Of a stretch of 64,000 nucleotides of DNA, positions 8,757 through 18,561 are shown in pieces. A program made the position numbers and the translations under genes. Origin of the DNA: Pseudomonas sp. SID14000. Lineage in GTDB: Bacteria > Pseudomonadota > Gammaproteobacteria > Pseudomonadales > Pseudomonadaceae. How positions within the stretch are numbered: the stretch's first letter is position 1; each line of letters opens with the position of its first letter. The stretch spans positions 1-64,000 of the forward strand of contig NZ_NFZQ01000012.1 of NCBI RefSeq assembly GCF_002165135.1, written 5' to 3'. Under the pieces are notes generated by a model, which had not been told where the DNA came from, ran no database searches, and was given only the letters and a program-made list of their open reading frames with translations.

Positions 8757-9254
8757 ATGACCCCGACCGTGTCCGGACCCAAAGGCTTCCTCGACCACTA
8801 CCATGAGCTGATCGGCACCTGGACGCGCAAGTTGCGCAGTCGACCGCAGGCCGAGGACCTCACCCACGATGCCTTTGTCCGGGTACTGGAAAACCCGCGC
8901 GAGCAGGTTGAGCAGCCTCGCGCCTACCTGCACCAGACCGCGCGCAACATTGCCGTGGACGGTTTCCGTCGCGAGGACCGCCGCCAGGCCCTGGAGCAGG
9001 AAGCCTTCGATGAAGGCGTGGCCGGTAATGGCGACCCCGAGGCCTACATGCATGCGCTGGAGCTGGCCGACAGGGTCGAGCGGGCGCTGGCCGAACTGCC
9101 GCTCAATTGCCGGCAGGTGTTCATCTGGCAGAAGCTCGAAGGTTTGACCCAGGCCGAGATCGCCGAGCGCATGGGGTTGAGCAAGAACATGGTCGAAAAG
9201 TATATGATCCGCACGCTCCGGCATCTGCGTGAGCACCTGGATGTGTCGGCATGA
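8757..9254 (+). CDS. fecI: ECF iron-starvation sigma factor, FecI type
   Basis: About 165 residues, the normal length for FecI-like sigma factors. Region 2 is at the N-terminus (HYHELIGTWTRKL, AEDLTHDAFVRVLEN) and region 4 at the C-terminus (ELPLNCRQVFIWQKLEGLTQAEIAERMGLSKNMVEKY is spread over its helix-turn-helix). It should direct transcription of the downstream receptor gene after a signal through FecR. The frame opens at a TTG at 8742; ATG 8757 is taken as start, though neither has a good ribosome site. It overlaps the fecR frame. Confidence 0.88.
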   Translation: MTPTVSGPKGFLDHYHELIGTWTRKLRSRPQAEDLTHDAFVRVLENPREQVEQPRAYLHQTARNIAVDGFRREDRRQALEQEAFDEGVAGNGDPEAYMHALELADRVERALAELPLNCRQVFIWQKLEGLTQAEIAERMGLSKNMVEKYMIRTLRHLREHLDVSA

Positions 9255-9274
9255 TGAGTCAGGAGACCTTTTCG

Positions 9275-10237
9275 ATGAAACAGCACGGTACCGGTACCGT
9301 CCGCGAGCAGGCGGCTGCATGGTTCGCCCGCATGCAGGATGCGCCTCGCGATGCCGTGCTGCAGGCGCAACTGCACGCCTGGCTGGAAGGCGATGCACGG
9401 CACCGTGAAGAGTACCAGCAGCTCGCCCGCCTGTGGCAAGCCGCCGACTTCATCCCCCGCCAGCGCCTGGAAGCGCTGTGCCAGCCGGCCCCGGCACGTC
9501 GTTTGCCACGTCGACGCTTTGTGCGCCAGGCCTTGGCCGCCAGTGTGGCCGCACTGGCGTTGGGGCTGGGTTGGGGTGGCTGGCACTATCAGCAACTGAA
9601 TCACCAGGGCAGTTTGCAGACAGCCTTCAACGAACGCCGCCAGGTTGACCTGCCGGATGGTTCGCACCTTGAACTCAACGGCAGTACGCAAGTGCAGGTC
9701 GCTTTCAGCGCCGGCCAGCGGCATGTCCGGCTGATGGCGGGGGAAGTGATGTTCACCGTCGCCCCTGACGGTGGCAGGCCGTTCGTGGTCGACACCGCCC
9801 AAGGTAGCGTGACTGTCACCGGTACCCGCTTCGACGTCCGCCTGGACCCGGCCAGCACCCGCGTGGCGGTGGAGCAGGGCTCGGTGCGTGTGCAGGGCAG
9901 GGGCGCCTCGCAGGCGCAGCTCACGGCAGGCCTGGGCTCGCATATCGATGCACAAGGCCAGGTGGCCGCGCCCTATCCGGTGAATACCGGCGCCCTGACT
10001 GCCTGGCGCCAAGGCCGGCTGGTGTTCGACAACGCCACCCTGGCCGAGGTGGTGGCGGAAGCTTCGCGCTACCGCAGCCAGCCGCTGCGGGTCGCCCCCG
10101 GCAAAGTCGCCCAGCTGCGGTTGTCCAGCACCTTCAGCACCGACGACACCGACGCGCTGCTGCGTGCCTTGCCGAGCATCCTGCCGGTGGCCATCAAAGC
10201 CCATGAAGATGGCTCGCGCGAAATAATCGCGAAATAG
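9275..10237 (+). CDS. fecR: FecR-type anti-sigma/sigma regulator
   Basis: Inner-membrane signal transducer of about 320 residues. The cytoplasmic N-terminus (AAAWFARMQDAP, HAWLEGDARHREEYQQLARLW) binds FecI; one membrane helix follows (ALAASVAALALGLGWGGW), then the periplasmic FecR domain (VDLPDGSHLELNGST, GTRFDVRLDP) and a C-terminal region that contacts the STN domain of the receptor. The frame opens at ATG 9251, overlapping the fecI stop, but ATG 9275 is preferred because AGGAG lies nine bases ahead of it. Confidence 0.9.
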   Translation: MKQHGTGTVREQAAAWFARMQDAPRDAVLQAQLHAWLEGDARHREEYQQLARLWQAADFIPRQRLEALCQPAPARRLPRRRFVRQALAASVAALALGLGWGGWHYQQLNHQGSLQTAFNERRQVDLPDGSHLELNGSTQVQVAFSAGQRHVRLMAGEVMFTVAPDGGRPFVVDTAQGSVTVTGTRFDVRLDPASTRVAVEQGSVRVQGRGASQAQLTAGLGSHIDAQGQVAAPYPVNTGALTAWRQGRLVFDNATLAEVVAEASRYRSQPLRVAPGKVAQLRLSSTFSTDDTDALLRALPSILPVAIKAHEDGSREIIAK

Positions 10238-10345
10238 ATTCAGGTTTTTTTCCGCTCGTTCGTCTTCCCCGCCAGCTGCAACTGCCAAGCATTTCCATTT
10301 GCATGCGGTTGGCGTTTATTCCGTACTCCAGGAAGTTTCGACGAC

Positions 10346-12781
10346 GTGAACAACAACAAGCCCTTCCCACGCTTCCGCGCCCTGGCGCTGGCCCTGGCGG
10401 TCAGCGCCGTGGCCGTCAACAGCCAGGCCGCAGAGGCCGGCAGCACCATCCGGATCCAGGCCCAACCCTTGGCATCGGCGCTGAACCAGCTGGGCCAGCA
10501 GACCAACCTGCAGCTGTTCTTCAGCCCCGAGTTGGTAGCCGGTAAGCAGGCCCCGGCGGTTTCCGGCCAACTGGCGCCCGAGCAGGCGCTGCAGCAACTG
10601 TTGCAAGGCAGTGGCCTGACCTACGAGATGTCCCAGGGCACCGTGGTAGTCAAGCCGGCCCAGGCCGATGGCACCCTCACTACCGGCAGCCTGGAACTGG
10701 CGCCCACCGACATCAAGGTTGTGGGCGACTGGCTGGGCGATGCCCAGCAAAGCGTGGTGCAGAACCACCCTGGCGCGCGCACCGTGGTGCGCCGCGAGGC
10801 GATGGTGGAGAAGGGCGCAATGAACGTGCGCGATGTGCTGCGCGGTATCCCGGGGGTGCAGGTGCAGGACTCTAACGGCACCGGCGGCAGCGACTTGTCG
10901 CTGAACGTGGGTGTTCGCGGCCTGACTTCGCGCCTGTCGCCACGCTCCACGGTCCTGATCGACGGCATCCCGGCCGCCTTCGCGCCCTATGGGCAGCCGC
11001 AGTTGTCGATGGCGCCGATTTCCTCGGGCAACCTCGACAGCATCGACGTGGTGCGCGGCGCCGGCTCCGTGCGTTATGGCCCGCAGAACGTCGGCGGGGT
11101 GATCAACTTCGTTACCCGGGCGATCCCGGAGAAGACCTCGGCGGAGCTTTCCACCACCCTGGAAACCTCCCAGCATGGCGGCTGGAAGCATACCGAGTCG
11201 GCCTTTGTCGGCGGTACGGCGGATAACGGCATGGGTGTGGCGCTGTTGTACACCGGGGTGAATGGCAACGGCTACCGTGCAAGCAACAACGGCAACGACA
11301 TCGACGACGTCATACTCAAGACTCACTGGGCGCCGACCGATGTCGACGAGTTCTGGCTCAACTTCCATTACTACGATGGCCGTGCCGACATGCCCGGTGG
11401 TTTGACCCAGGCCCAGTACGACAGCAACCCGTACCAGTCGCTGCGCGACTACGACTACTTCGCCGGCCGGCGCAAGGACGTGTCGTTCAAGTGGCAGCGC
11501 CAGCTCGACGATGCCACCCAGTTCGAAGTGCTGACCTACTACACCGACAGCTTCCGCGGCAGCGCCATTGCGTCGCGCGACATGAAGACCCTGTCGTCGT
11601 ACCCGCGCAACTACCACACCTTCGCCATCGAACCACGGTTGTCGCGGATCTTCTTCGCCGGCCCGACCACCCAGGAAGTCAGCGTGGGTTACCGTTACCT
11701 GAAGGAAGCGATGCGTGAGCAGTCGACCCGCCTGGCGCTGATCGACAACGTGCCGACGCCGACGCCGACTCCGACCTCCGACGGCCATGTGTTCCAGGAC
11801 CGCAGTGGTGGTACCGAGGCCAGCGCCTACTACATAGACGACAAGATCGACGTGGGTAACTGGACCATCACTCCGGGTATCCGCTTCGAGCACATCAACA
11901 CCGACTGGCGCGACCGCCCGGTGCTCGGTGCCAACGGCCAGCCAGTGGCGGAGAAGAAACGCAGCATCACCAGCAACGAGCCGCTGCCGGCGTTGAGCGT
12001 GATGTACCACATTTCTGATGCGTGGAAGTTGTTCGCCAACTACGAAACCTCCTTCGGTAGCCTGCAGTACTTCCAGCTGGGCCAGGGCGGTACTGGCAAC
12101 AGCACGGCCAATGGCCTGGAGCCGGAAAAGGCCAAGACCTACGAAATCGGTACACGCTATGACAATGGCGGCTTTGCCGGTGAGCTGACGGCGTTCTACA
12201 TCGACTTCGATGACGAACTGCAGTACATCAGTAACGACGTGGGCTGGACCAACCTCGGCGCGACCAAGCACCAAGGTATCGAGGCTTCGGTGCGCTATGA
12301 CCTGGCGGGGCTTGACCCGCGCCTGGAAGGGCTGTCGGTGAGCGGTGGCTACACCTATACCCGCGCTACTTATGAAGGGGACATTCCTGGCTTCAAGGGC
12401 CGCGACCTGCCGTTCTATTCACGCCAGGTGGCCACTGCCGGGGTGCGTTACGCGGTCAACCACTGGACCTGGAACCTGGATGCCTACGCCCAATCCAAAC
12501 AGCGTGCACCGGGGACCGGGATCAATGCCGATGGCAGCTTCAACGGCGACTACATCACCGAGCCGAGTGCGGACGGGCAGTTCGGCGATATTCCGGGTTA
12601 CGTGACCTGGCATGCGCGTGGCGGCTATGAGTTCGGACCGGAAATGTCCAACCTGAAGTTGGCGGCGGGGGTGAAGAACCTGTTCGACAAGCAGTACTTC
12701 ACCCGCTCCAGCGACAATAATGCCGGCATCTATGTGGGTGAGCCACGGACTTTCTATGTGCAGGCCAGTGTAGGGTTCTGA
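10346..12781 (+). CDS. fecA: FecA-type TonB-dependent transducer/receptor (ferric citrate-like)
   Basis: An 811-residue outer-membrane protein. After the signal peptide (cut near NSQA-AEAG) an STN signalling domain spans about 38-103 (IRIQAQPLASALNQLGQQTNLQLFF). The plug follows with ALRDVL-type and FAPYGQPQLSMAPIS motifs, then VVRGAGSVRYGPQNVGGVINFVTRAIP, strikingly like E. coli FecA, so ferric citrate is the likely ligand. The barrel ends in aromatic VGF. GTG at 10346 has AGGAAG ten bases upstream. An extracellular loop near 470 carries a Thr-Pro repeat. With FecI and FecR it forms a full surface-signalling unit. Confidence 0.9.
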   Translation: MNNNKPFPRFRALALALAVSAVAVNSQAAEAGSTIRIQAQPLASALNQLGQQTNLQLFFSPELVAGKQAPAVSGQLAPEQALQQLLQGSGLTYEMSQGTVVVKPAQADGTLTTGSLELAPTDIKVVGDWLGDAQQSVVQNHPGARTVVRREAMVEKGAMNVRDVLRGIPGVQVQDSNGTGGSDLSLNVGVRGLTSRLSPRSTVLIDGIPAAFAPYGQPQLSMAPISSGNLDSIDVVRGAGSVRYGPQNVGGVINFVTRAIPEKTSAELSTTLETSQHGGWKHTESAFVGGTADNGMGVALLYTGVNGNGYRASNNGNDIDDVILKTHWAPTDVDEFWLNFHYYDGRADMPGGLTQAQYDSNPYQSLRDYDYFAGRRKDVSFKWQRQLDDATQFEVLTYYTDSFRGSAIASRDMKTLSSYPRNYHTFAIEPRLSRIFFAGPTTQEVSVGYRYLKEAMREQSTRLALIDNVPTPTPTPTSDGHVFQDRSGGTEASAYYIDDKIDVGNWTITPGIRFEHINTDWRDRPVLGANGQPVAEKKRSITSNEPLPALSVMYHISDAWKLFANYETSFGSLQYFQLGQGGTGNSTANGLEPEKAKTYEIGTRYDNGGFAGELTAFYIDFDDELQYISNDVGWTNLGATKHQGIEASVRYDLAGLDPRLEGLSVSGGYTYTRATYEGDIPGFKGRDLPFYSRQVATAGVRYAVNHWTWNLDAYAQSKQRAPGTGINADGSFNGDYITEPSADGQFGDIPGYVTWHARGGYEFGPEMSNLKLAAGVKNLFDKQYFTRSSDNNAGIYVGEPRTFYVQASVGF

Positions 12782-12790
12782 CATCGCGTC

Positions 12791-12886
12791 GCCTGCTTCG
12801 CGGGTGAACCCGCTCCCACAGGTACCGCGCAGGCCTTCAGCCTTGCGCCGACCCTGTGGGAGCGGGTTTACCCGCGAAGAGGCCGG
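12791..12886. repeat. Convergent REP pair
   Basis: Opposed REP copies at 12791-12822 and 12852-12886 lie between the converging fecA and ABC ATPase genes and nearly touch the ATPase stop codon, where they could stop or stabilise both transcripts. Confidence 0.9.
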
Positions 12887-12887
12887 T

Positions 12888-14045
12888 TCAGGAAATCACC
12901 GCCTCAGCCGGCGAGACAATGCTGGTCTTGGCCCCCCGCGACTGCCCCGAACTCAGGTAAGCCGCAATCGACTCCTGCGTCACCTCGCCCAAAAACACCT
13001 GCTCGGCATCCAGCACCGGCAGCCATGCCCGGTTGAACTCGTACATCCGCGACAGCAGGATGCGCAAATGCTCATCATGCGCCGCCGTGGCATTGAACGG
13101 CCGCAGGAAGTCGCCACAGGTCCCTTGCTGGCGATGCATATCGCGCCGGCGCACATAACCCAGCGCCTTGTTCTGTGCATCGGTCACCACCACGTACCGG
13201 CGGTCGTGCTCGTCCAGCAGCTCCAGCGCATCGCTTACCGGCGTCTGCGGGCTTACCGATGGCGCGTTGTCTGCCGCATCCTCCGCACGCACCAGCAGCA
13301 GGCGCTTGAGGGTGCTGTCCTGGCCGACGAAGTTGCTCACGAACTCATCCGCCGGGTGTGCCAGCAAGGTGTCGGGGTGGTCCAGCTGCAACAGCTTGCC
13401 GGCGCGGAAGATGGCGATCTTGTCGCCCAGCTTGATCGCTTCGTCGATGTCATGGCTGACCATGATCACGGTCTTGTTCAAGGCCCGCTGCATCTCGAAG
13501 AACTCGTTCTGGATCATCTCGCGGTTGATCGGGTCGACCGCGCCGAACGGCTCGTCCATCAACAGCACCGGCGCTTCTGCCGCCAAGGCGCGGATCACGC
13601 CGATACGCTGCTGCTGGCCACCGGACAGTTCGCGCGGGTAGCGCTGCAGGTACTGCTTGGGCTCCAGCTTGATCATGTGCATCAGCTCGCGGGCGCGTTC
13701 ATGGCACTTCTGTTTGTCCCAGCCGAGCAGGCGCGGCACCACGGTGATGTTCTCCTCGATGGTCATGTTGGGGAACAGGCCGATCTGCTGGATGACATAG
13801 CCGATATGCCGGCGCAGGGTGACCTCGTCCAGCCCGGTGGTGTCTTCGCCATTGATGAACACTTGGCCGGAAGTGGGCGTGATCAGGCGGTTGATCATTT
13901 TCAGGGTAGTGCTCTTGCCGCAGCCTGAGGGGCCGAGGAACACGCAGATTTCCCCTTCGTTGACGGTGAGGCTTACCGAGTCGACGGCCTTTACGTCCTT
14001 GCCGTTGACGTTGAAGGTTTTGCTGAGGTTCTTCAGTTCGATCAT
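12888..14045 (-). CDS. Osmoprotectant ABC transporter ATPase with CBS domains (OpuCA/YehX-like)
   Basis: A 385-residue ATPase. The Walker A motif GPSGCGKST is at 38-46, followed by the LSGGQQQR signature and VLLMDEPF Walker B; a C-terminal CBS pair covers about 260-370 (VSDALELLDEHDRRYVVV, RAWLPVLDAEQVFLGEV). CBS tails in OpuCA-type proteins sense ionic strength, which fits import of glycine betaine, choline or related solutes. ATG overlaps the stop of the upstream permease by four bases, so the four genes form one operon. Confidence 0.88.
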   Translation of the reverse strand: MIELKNLSKTFNVNGKDVKAVDSVSLTVNEGEICVFLGPSGCGKSTTLKMINRLITPTSGQVFINGEDTTGLDEVTLRRHIGYVIQQIGLFPNMTIEENITVVPRLLGWDKQKCHERARELMHMIKLEPKQYLQRYPRELSGGQQQRIGVIRALAAEAPVLLMDEPFGAVDPINREMIQNEFFEMQRALNKTVIMVSHDIDEAIKLGDKIAIFRAGKLLQLDHPDTLLAHPADEFVSNFVGQDSTLKRLLLVRAEDAADNAPSVSPQTPVSDALELLDEHDRRYVVVTDAQNKALGYVRRRDMHRQQGTCGDFLRPFNATAAHDEHLRILLSRMYEFNRAWLPVLDAEQVFLGEVTQESIAAYLSSGQSRGAKTSIVSPAEAVIS

Positions 14046-14695
14046 GAGCGCAGTCCTTCTGGAGTCAGGGCACGTTGCAGGGTTTGCAGCAGCAGGTCGG
14101 CGATGATCGCCAGCAGGCTGACCAGCACGGCGCCGACCAGCAGCATCGACATGTCGCTGCGGCTGATGGAGGTGAGGATGAGTACGCCGAGGCCGCCGGC
14201 GCCGATGGTGGCGGCGATGGTCATGACGCCGATGTTCATCACCACGGCGGTGCGCACGCCGGCGAGGATCACCGGCACGGCGATGGGCAGCTCGACCATG
14301 CGCAGGCGCTGGCCGAAGGTCATGCCGATGCCGCGCGCCGCTTCACGGATGCCGGGTTCGACGTTGGTCAGGGCCAGGTAGGTGTTGCGCATGATCGGCA
14401 GCAGTGAGTACAGGAACACGGCGGTGATCGCCGGTAGCGGGCCAAGCCCTTGGCCGAACCTGGAGTAGAACGGCAGCAGCAGGCCGAACAGGGCGATGGA
14501 AGGGATGGTCAGCAGCACGGTGGCGCTGGCCTGCAGCGGGCCGGCGAAGGCCGGGAAGCGGGTCATCAGGACGCCCAGCGGCACCCCGACCAGAATCGCC
14601 AGGCTGACGGCGACGCTCACCAGCATGATGTGCTGCCAGGTCAGTTGCAGTACCTGGGCCCAGTCCAGGTGGTTGAAGGTATCGATCAGGTTCAT
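14042..14695 (-). CDS. Osmoprotectant ABC transporter permease (OpuCB/YehW-like)
   Basis: A 217-residue BPD-type permease with about six membrane helices and the EAA loop region (GIREAARGIGMTFGQRLRMVELPIAVPVI). The size equals OpuCB. Starts and stops overlap its neighbours by four bases on both sides, indicating translational coupling with the binding protein and ATPase. Confidence 0.88.
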   Translation of the reverse strand: MNLIDTFNHLDWAQVLQLTWQHIMLVSVAVSLAILVGVPLGVLMTRFPAFAGPLQASATVLLTIPSIALFGLLLPFYSRFGQGLGPLPAITAVFLYSLLPIMRNTYLALTNVEPGIREAARGIGMTFGQRLRMVELPIAVPVILAGVRTAVVMNIGVMTIAATIGAGGLGVLILTSISRSDMSMLLVGAVLVSLLAIIADLLLQTLQRALTPEGLRS

Positions 14696-15606
14696 GGCTG
14701 GCTCTCGCTGTTCAGTGGGTGCTCACGCAGGAAGGTGGCGGCCACGGCAGTCGGGTTCTGGTGCTCGACATCGACCTTGGCATTGAGCTGGCGCATGGTT
14801 TCGTCATCCAGCTGCTCGGCCAGTGGCTTGAGCAGGCCGGCCAGTTGCGGGTTGGCTTCGAGTACCTGTTTGCGCACCACCGGGGCGGCGGTGTAGTCGG
14901 GGAAGTAGTGCTTGTCGTCTTCCAGCAGCTTGAGGTCGAACGCGTTCAGGCGGCCATCGGTGGTGTACACCAGGCCGGCGAACACCTGGTTGTTGTGCAT
15001 GGCGGTGTAGACCAGGCCGGCATCCATCTGGCGGATGTTGGCGCGGCCCACTTGCAAGTCGTACATCGCCTTCAGGCCGACCAAGCCGTCCGGGCGGTTG
15101 GCGAACTCGGTGTCCAGCGCCACCAAGTGGTTGCGTCGGCTTTCGTCACGCAGCACCTGGTTGAGGTCGCTGATCGAGTTGATCTGTGGATAAGCCTCGG
15201 CGACCTGCTTGGGCAGGCCCAGCGCGTAGGTGTTGCTGAACTTCGACGGGGTCAGCCAGATCAGGTCCTTCTTCGCGTCCAGTGCCTTGACCTTGGCGTA
15301 GGTCGCCTCGGCACTGGGCATGCGCTCGTCGATATGGTTGTACGATACCAGCGACACGCCGGTGTATTCCCACATCAGGTCGAGCTGGCCGGTTTCCTGG
15401 GCCTGGCGCGCGATACTGCTGCCAAGGCCGCTGGTGACGCGCACGTCAAAACCGTTGGCGCGCAGGTATTGCGCGGTGATTTCGGCGAGCACGGTCTGTT
15501 CGGTGAACACCCGCGCGCCGATGCGGATCAGCGGTTTGTCTGCCGCCTGGGCAAATCCTGCGAACAGCAGGACCGCGCCCAGCAGCAAGGCGATTCTCTT
15601 GTTCAT
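14692..15606 (-). CDS. Osmoprotectant ABC transporter substrate-binding protein (OpuCC/OsmF-like)
   Basis: A 304-residue periplasmic binding protein with signal peptide MNKRIALLLGAVLLFAGFAQA. The mature part has family features IRIGARVFTEQTVLAEI, LDLMWEYTGVSL and RPDGLVGLKAMY, as in the OpuC/OsmF (QAT) family that binds quaternary ammonium compounds. Ligand choice (betaine, choline, carnitine) cannot be read. It lies 13 bases after the first permease and overlaps the second by four. Confidence 0.88.
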   Translation of the reverse strand: MNKRIALLLGAVLLFAGFAQAADKPLIRIGARVFTEQTVLAEITAQYLRANGFDVRVTSGLGSSIARQAQETGQLDLMWEYTGVSLVSYNHIDERMPSAEATYAKVKALDAKKDLIWLTPSKFSNTYALGLPKQVAEAYPQINSISDLNQVLRDESRRNHLVALDTEFANRPDGLVGLKAMYDLQVGRANIRQMDAGLVYTAMHNNQVFAGLVYTTDGRLNAFDLKLLEDDKHYFPDYTAAPVVRKQVLEANPQLAGLLKPLAEQLDDETMRQLNAKVDVEHQNPTAVAATFLREHPLNSESQP

Positions 15607-15619
15607 ACGTTCCCTATCT

Positions 15620-16333
15620 TTATTGGGTCAGGCCACGTTCCAGCCAGCGCTTGCTGGAGAAACTCACCGCCGCGTCCAGCACCAGCGCCAGCAGCGCGGT
15701 GCAGGCGGCACCCAGCAGCAGCTGTGGCTGGTTGTTCAGGGCGATGCCGGGGAAGATCAGGCTGCCCAGGCTGTTGGCGCCGATCAGGAACGCCAGCGGT
15801 GCGGTGCCCACGTTCAGCGCCAGGGCCACGCGCACACCGCCGACGATGATCGGCACGGCATTGGGCAACTCCACCTGCCACAACTGCTGGCGCGGGGTCA
15901 TGCCGATGCCGGTGGCGGCTTCCTTGAGCGAGGCGGGGACGTTTTTCAGCCCCTCGTAGGTGTTGCGCACGATGGGCAGGAGGGAGGCGAGGAACAGGGC
16001 GAAGATTGCAGGCCCGGCGCCGATGCCCAGGATACTCAGGGCGATGGCCAGAACGGCCAGGGGAGGAATGGTGTTGCCAACGTTGAACAACTGCATGAAG
16101 CGCTCGGCTTTGTCGACCCGCTGCGGTCGACTTAACGCAATGCCGGCGGGGATGCCCACGGCCAGCGCCGCCGCCATCGAAGCCAGCACCAGGACCAGGT
16201 GCGCTTGCAGGTAGAACCCAAGATCGTCGCGATAACGCGCGATCGTGTCGATGCCGATCCAGTGGACCAGCAGGGCCAGGATGACGAGCACGGCGGCCCA
16301 TCCCAACAGCCCTTTTCCGTAGCGTTTTGCCAC
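15620..16333 (-). CDS. Osmoprotectant ABC transporter permease (OpuCD/YehY-like), first gene of operon
   Basis: About 237 residues with six predicted helices and the EAA-type loop (LKEAATGIGMTPRQQLWQVELPNAVPII). The frame extends to 16363, but GTG 16333 has a near-perfect AAGGAG seven bases ahead and yields the basic N-terminus VAKRYGKGLLGW, so it is the likely start. It is the promoter-proximal gene of the four-gene import operon and follows a structured leader. Confidence 0.87.
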   Translation of the reverse strand: MAKRYGKGLLGWAAVLVILALLVHWIGIDTIARYRDDLGFYLQAHLVLVLASMAAALAVGIPAGIALSRPQRVDKAERFMQLFNVGNTIPPLAVLAIALSILGIGAGPAIFALFLASLLPIVRNTYEGLKNVPASLKEAATGIGMTPRQQLWQVELPNAVPIIVGGVRVALALNVGTAPLAFLIGANSLGSLIFPGIALNNQPQLLLGAACTALLALVLDAAVSFSSKRWLERGLTQ

Positions 16334-16560
16334 AGGCGGACTCCTTGTGTTGTCGGCGAGCACACTTCTTGGTTGCCGGCCAGTCCTGGCGGCGGGTGGT
16401 GTGTTCGCGAGTAGCAGCGTGACGCACGCCGAAGGCTGCGATCAGGCCATAAGCCGAACCCCGTCGGGCCCGAAAATGCTGATGAAACCAGCTCCCCAAC
16501 CGAAGCGGGTTGCAGGGGAGTGGACGTCTCCGTGGGCGTAAAGGTTCCCATCTGGGGCGG
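16334..16560 (-). other. Structured, unexplained leader region of the osmoprotectant operon
   Basis: About 220 bases ahead of the first permease start contain several stems when read on the minus strand: an interrupted hairpin CTCCCC-TGC-AACC-CGCTTC-GGTT-GGGGAG (16492-16520), a CCGA/TCGG stem near 16452-16466, and GCGTG-CGT-CACGC (16417-16429). The final segment ends with the ribosome site of the permease. An ORF beginning MGTFTPTETSTPLQP crosses it but shows no protein-like pattern. It may be a regulatory RNA; I cannot name a family. Confidence 0.4.
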
Positions 16561-16702
16561 CGTTTGGCCAGTGCTAATCACTGGGTGTATCGAAAGATGG
16601 CAAGAAAAAACAGCGTGTTAATCCGCTACAGGCGTTGAAATAACTGACCTGTGGCCATTTATCGTGATAAAGCGATTGCCTGTGAAATTGGCTTTGCCTG
16701 AG

Positions 16703-16799
16703 CCGGCCCTTTCGCGGGTGAACCCGCTCCCACAGGGACTGCACCGCACCTGGACGCTGTGCAGTCACCTGTGTGCGGGTTTACCCGCGAAGAGGCCGA
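16703..16799. repeat. Convergent REP pair
   Basis: Opposed REP copies at 16703-16737 and 16768-16799; the second is diverged (cctgtgtgcgggtttacccgcgaagaggcc). They lie between the divergent osmoprotectant operon and prfC. Confidence 0.85.
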
Positions 16800-16890
16800 C
16801 ACAAGCACCACTCATTCCTCAGGTTTTGGTCCCGGCCCAACTTCAGGTATGATATCGCCCCTTTTTAATCCCCCAGTCAGGCGATTTCCC

Positions 16891-18474
<1,584 letters not shown>

Positions 18475-18481
18475 GTATTGA

Positions 18482-18508
18482 AATCGGGGCTGCAAAGCAG
18501 CCCCGATT
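18482..18508 (+). terminator. Terminator-like hairpin after prfC
   Basis: AATCGGGGCTGC-AAA-GCAGCCCCGATT is a perfect 12-bp stem starting eight bases after the prfC stop. The trailing U run is weak (CAATTT), so efficiency is uncertain. Confidence 0.75.
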
Positions 18509-18561
18509 CAATTTCCTGCCTTGATACTGGTCCAGATCAAGGCGGGCACCTCCCGTCGTTA

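Noticed and set aside
11754..11780. Short gac-rich repeat in fecA as a phase-variation tract
   Set aside because: The repeat keeps the frame (Thr-Pro units in an external loop), so slippage would only change loop length; too short for a phase-variation claim.
10316..12274. 652-codon minus-strand ORF opposite fecA
   Set aside because: Antisense to a clear TonB receptor, with no ribosome site or recognisable motif.
16132..16581. Leader ORF MGTFTPTETSTPLQP as a regulatory peptide
   Set aside because: The reading runs out of frame into the permease gene and has no convincing ribosome site; treated as part of a structured leader.
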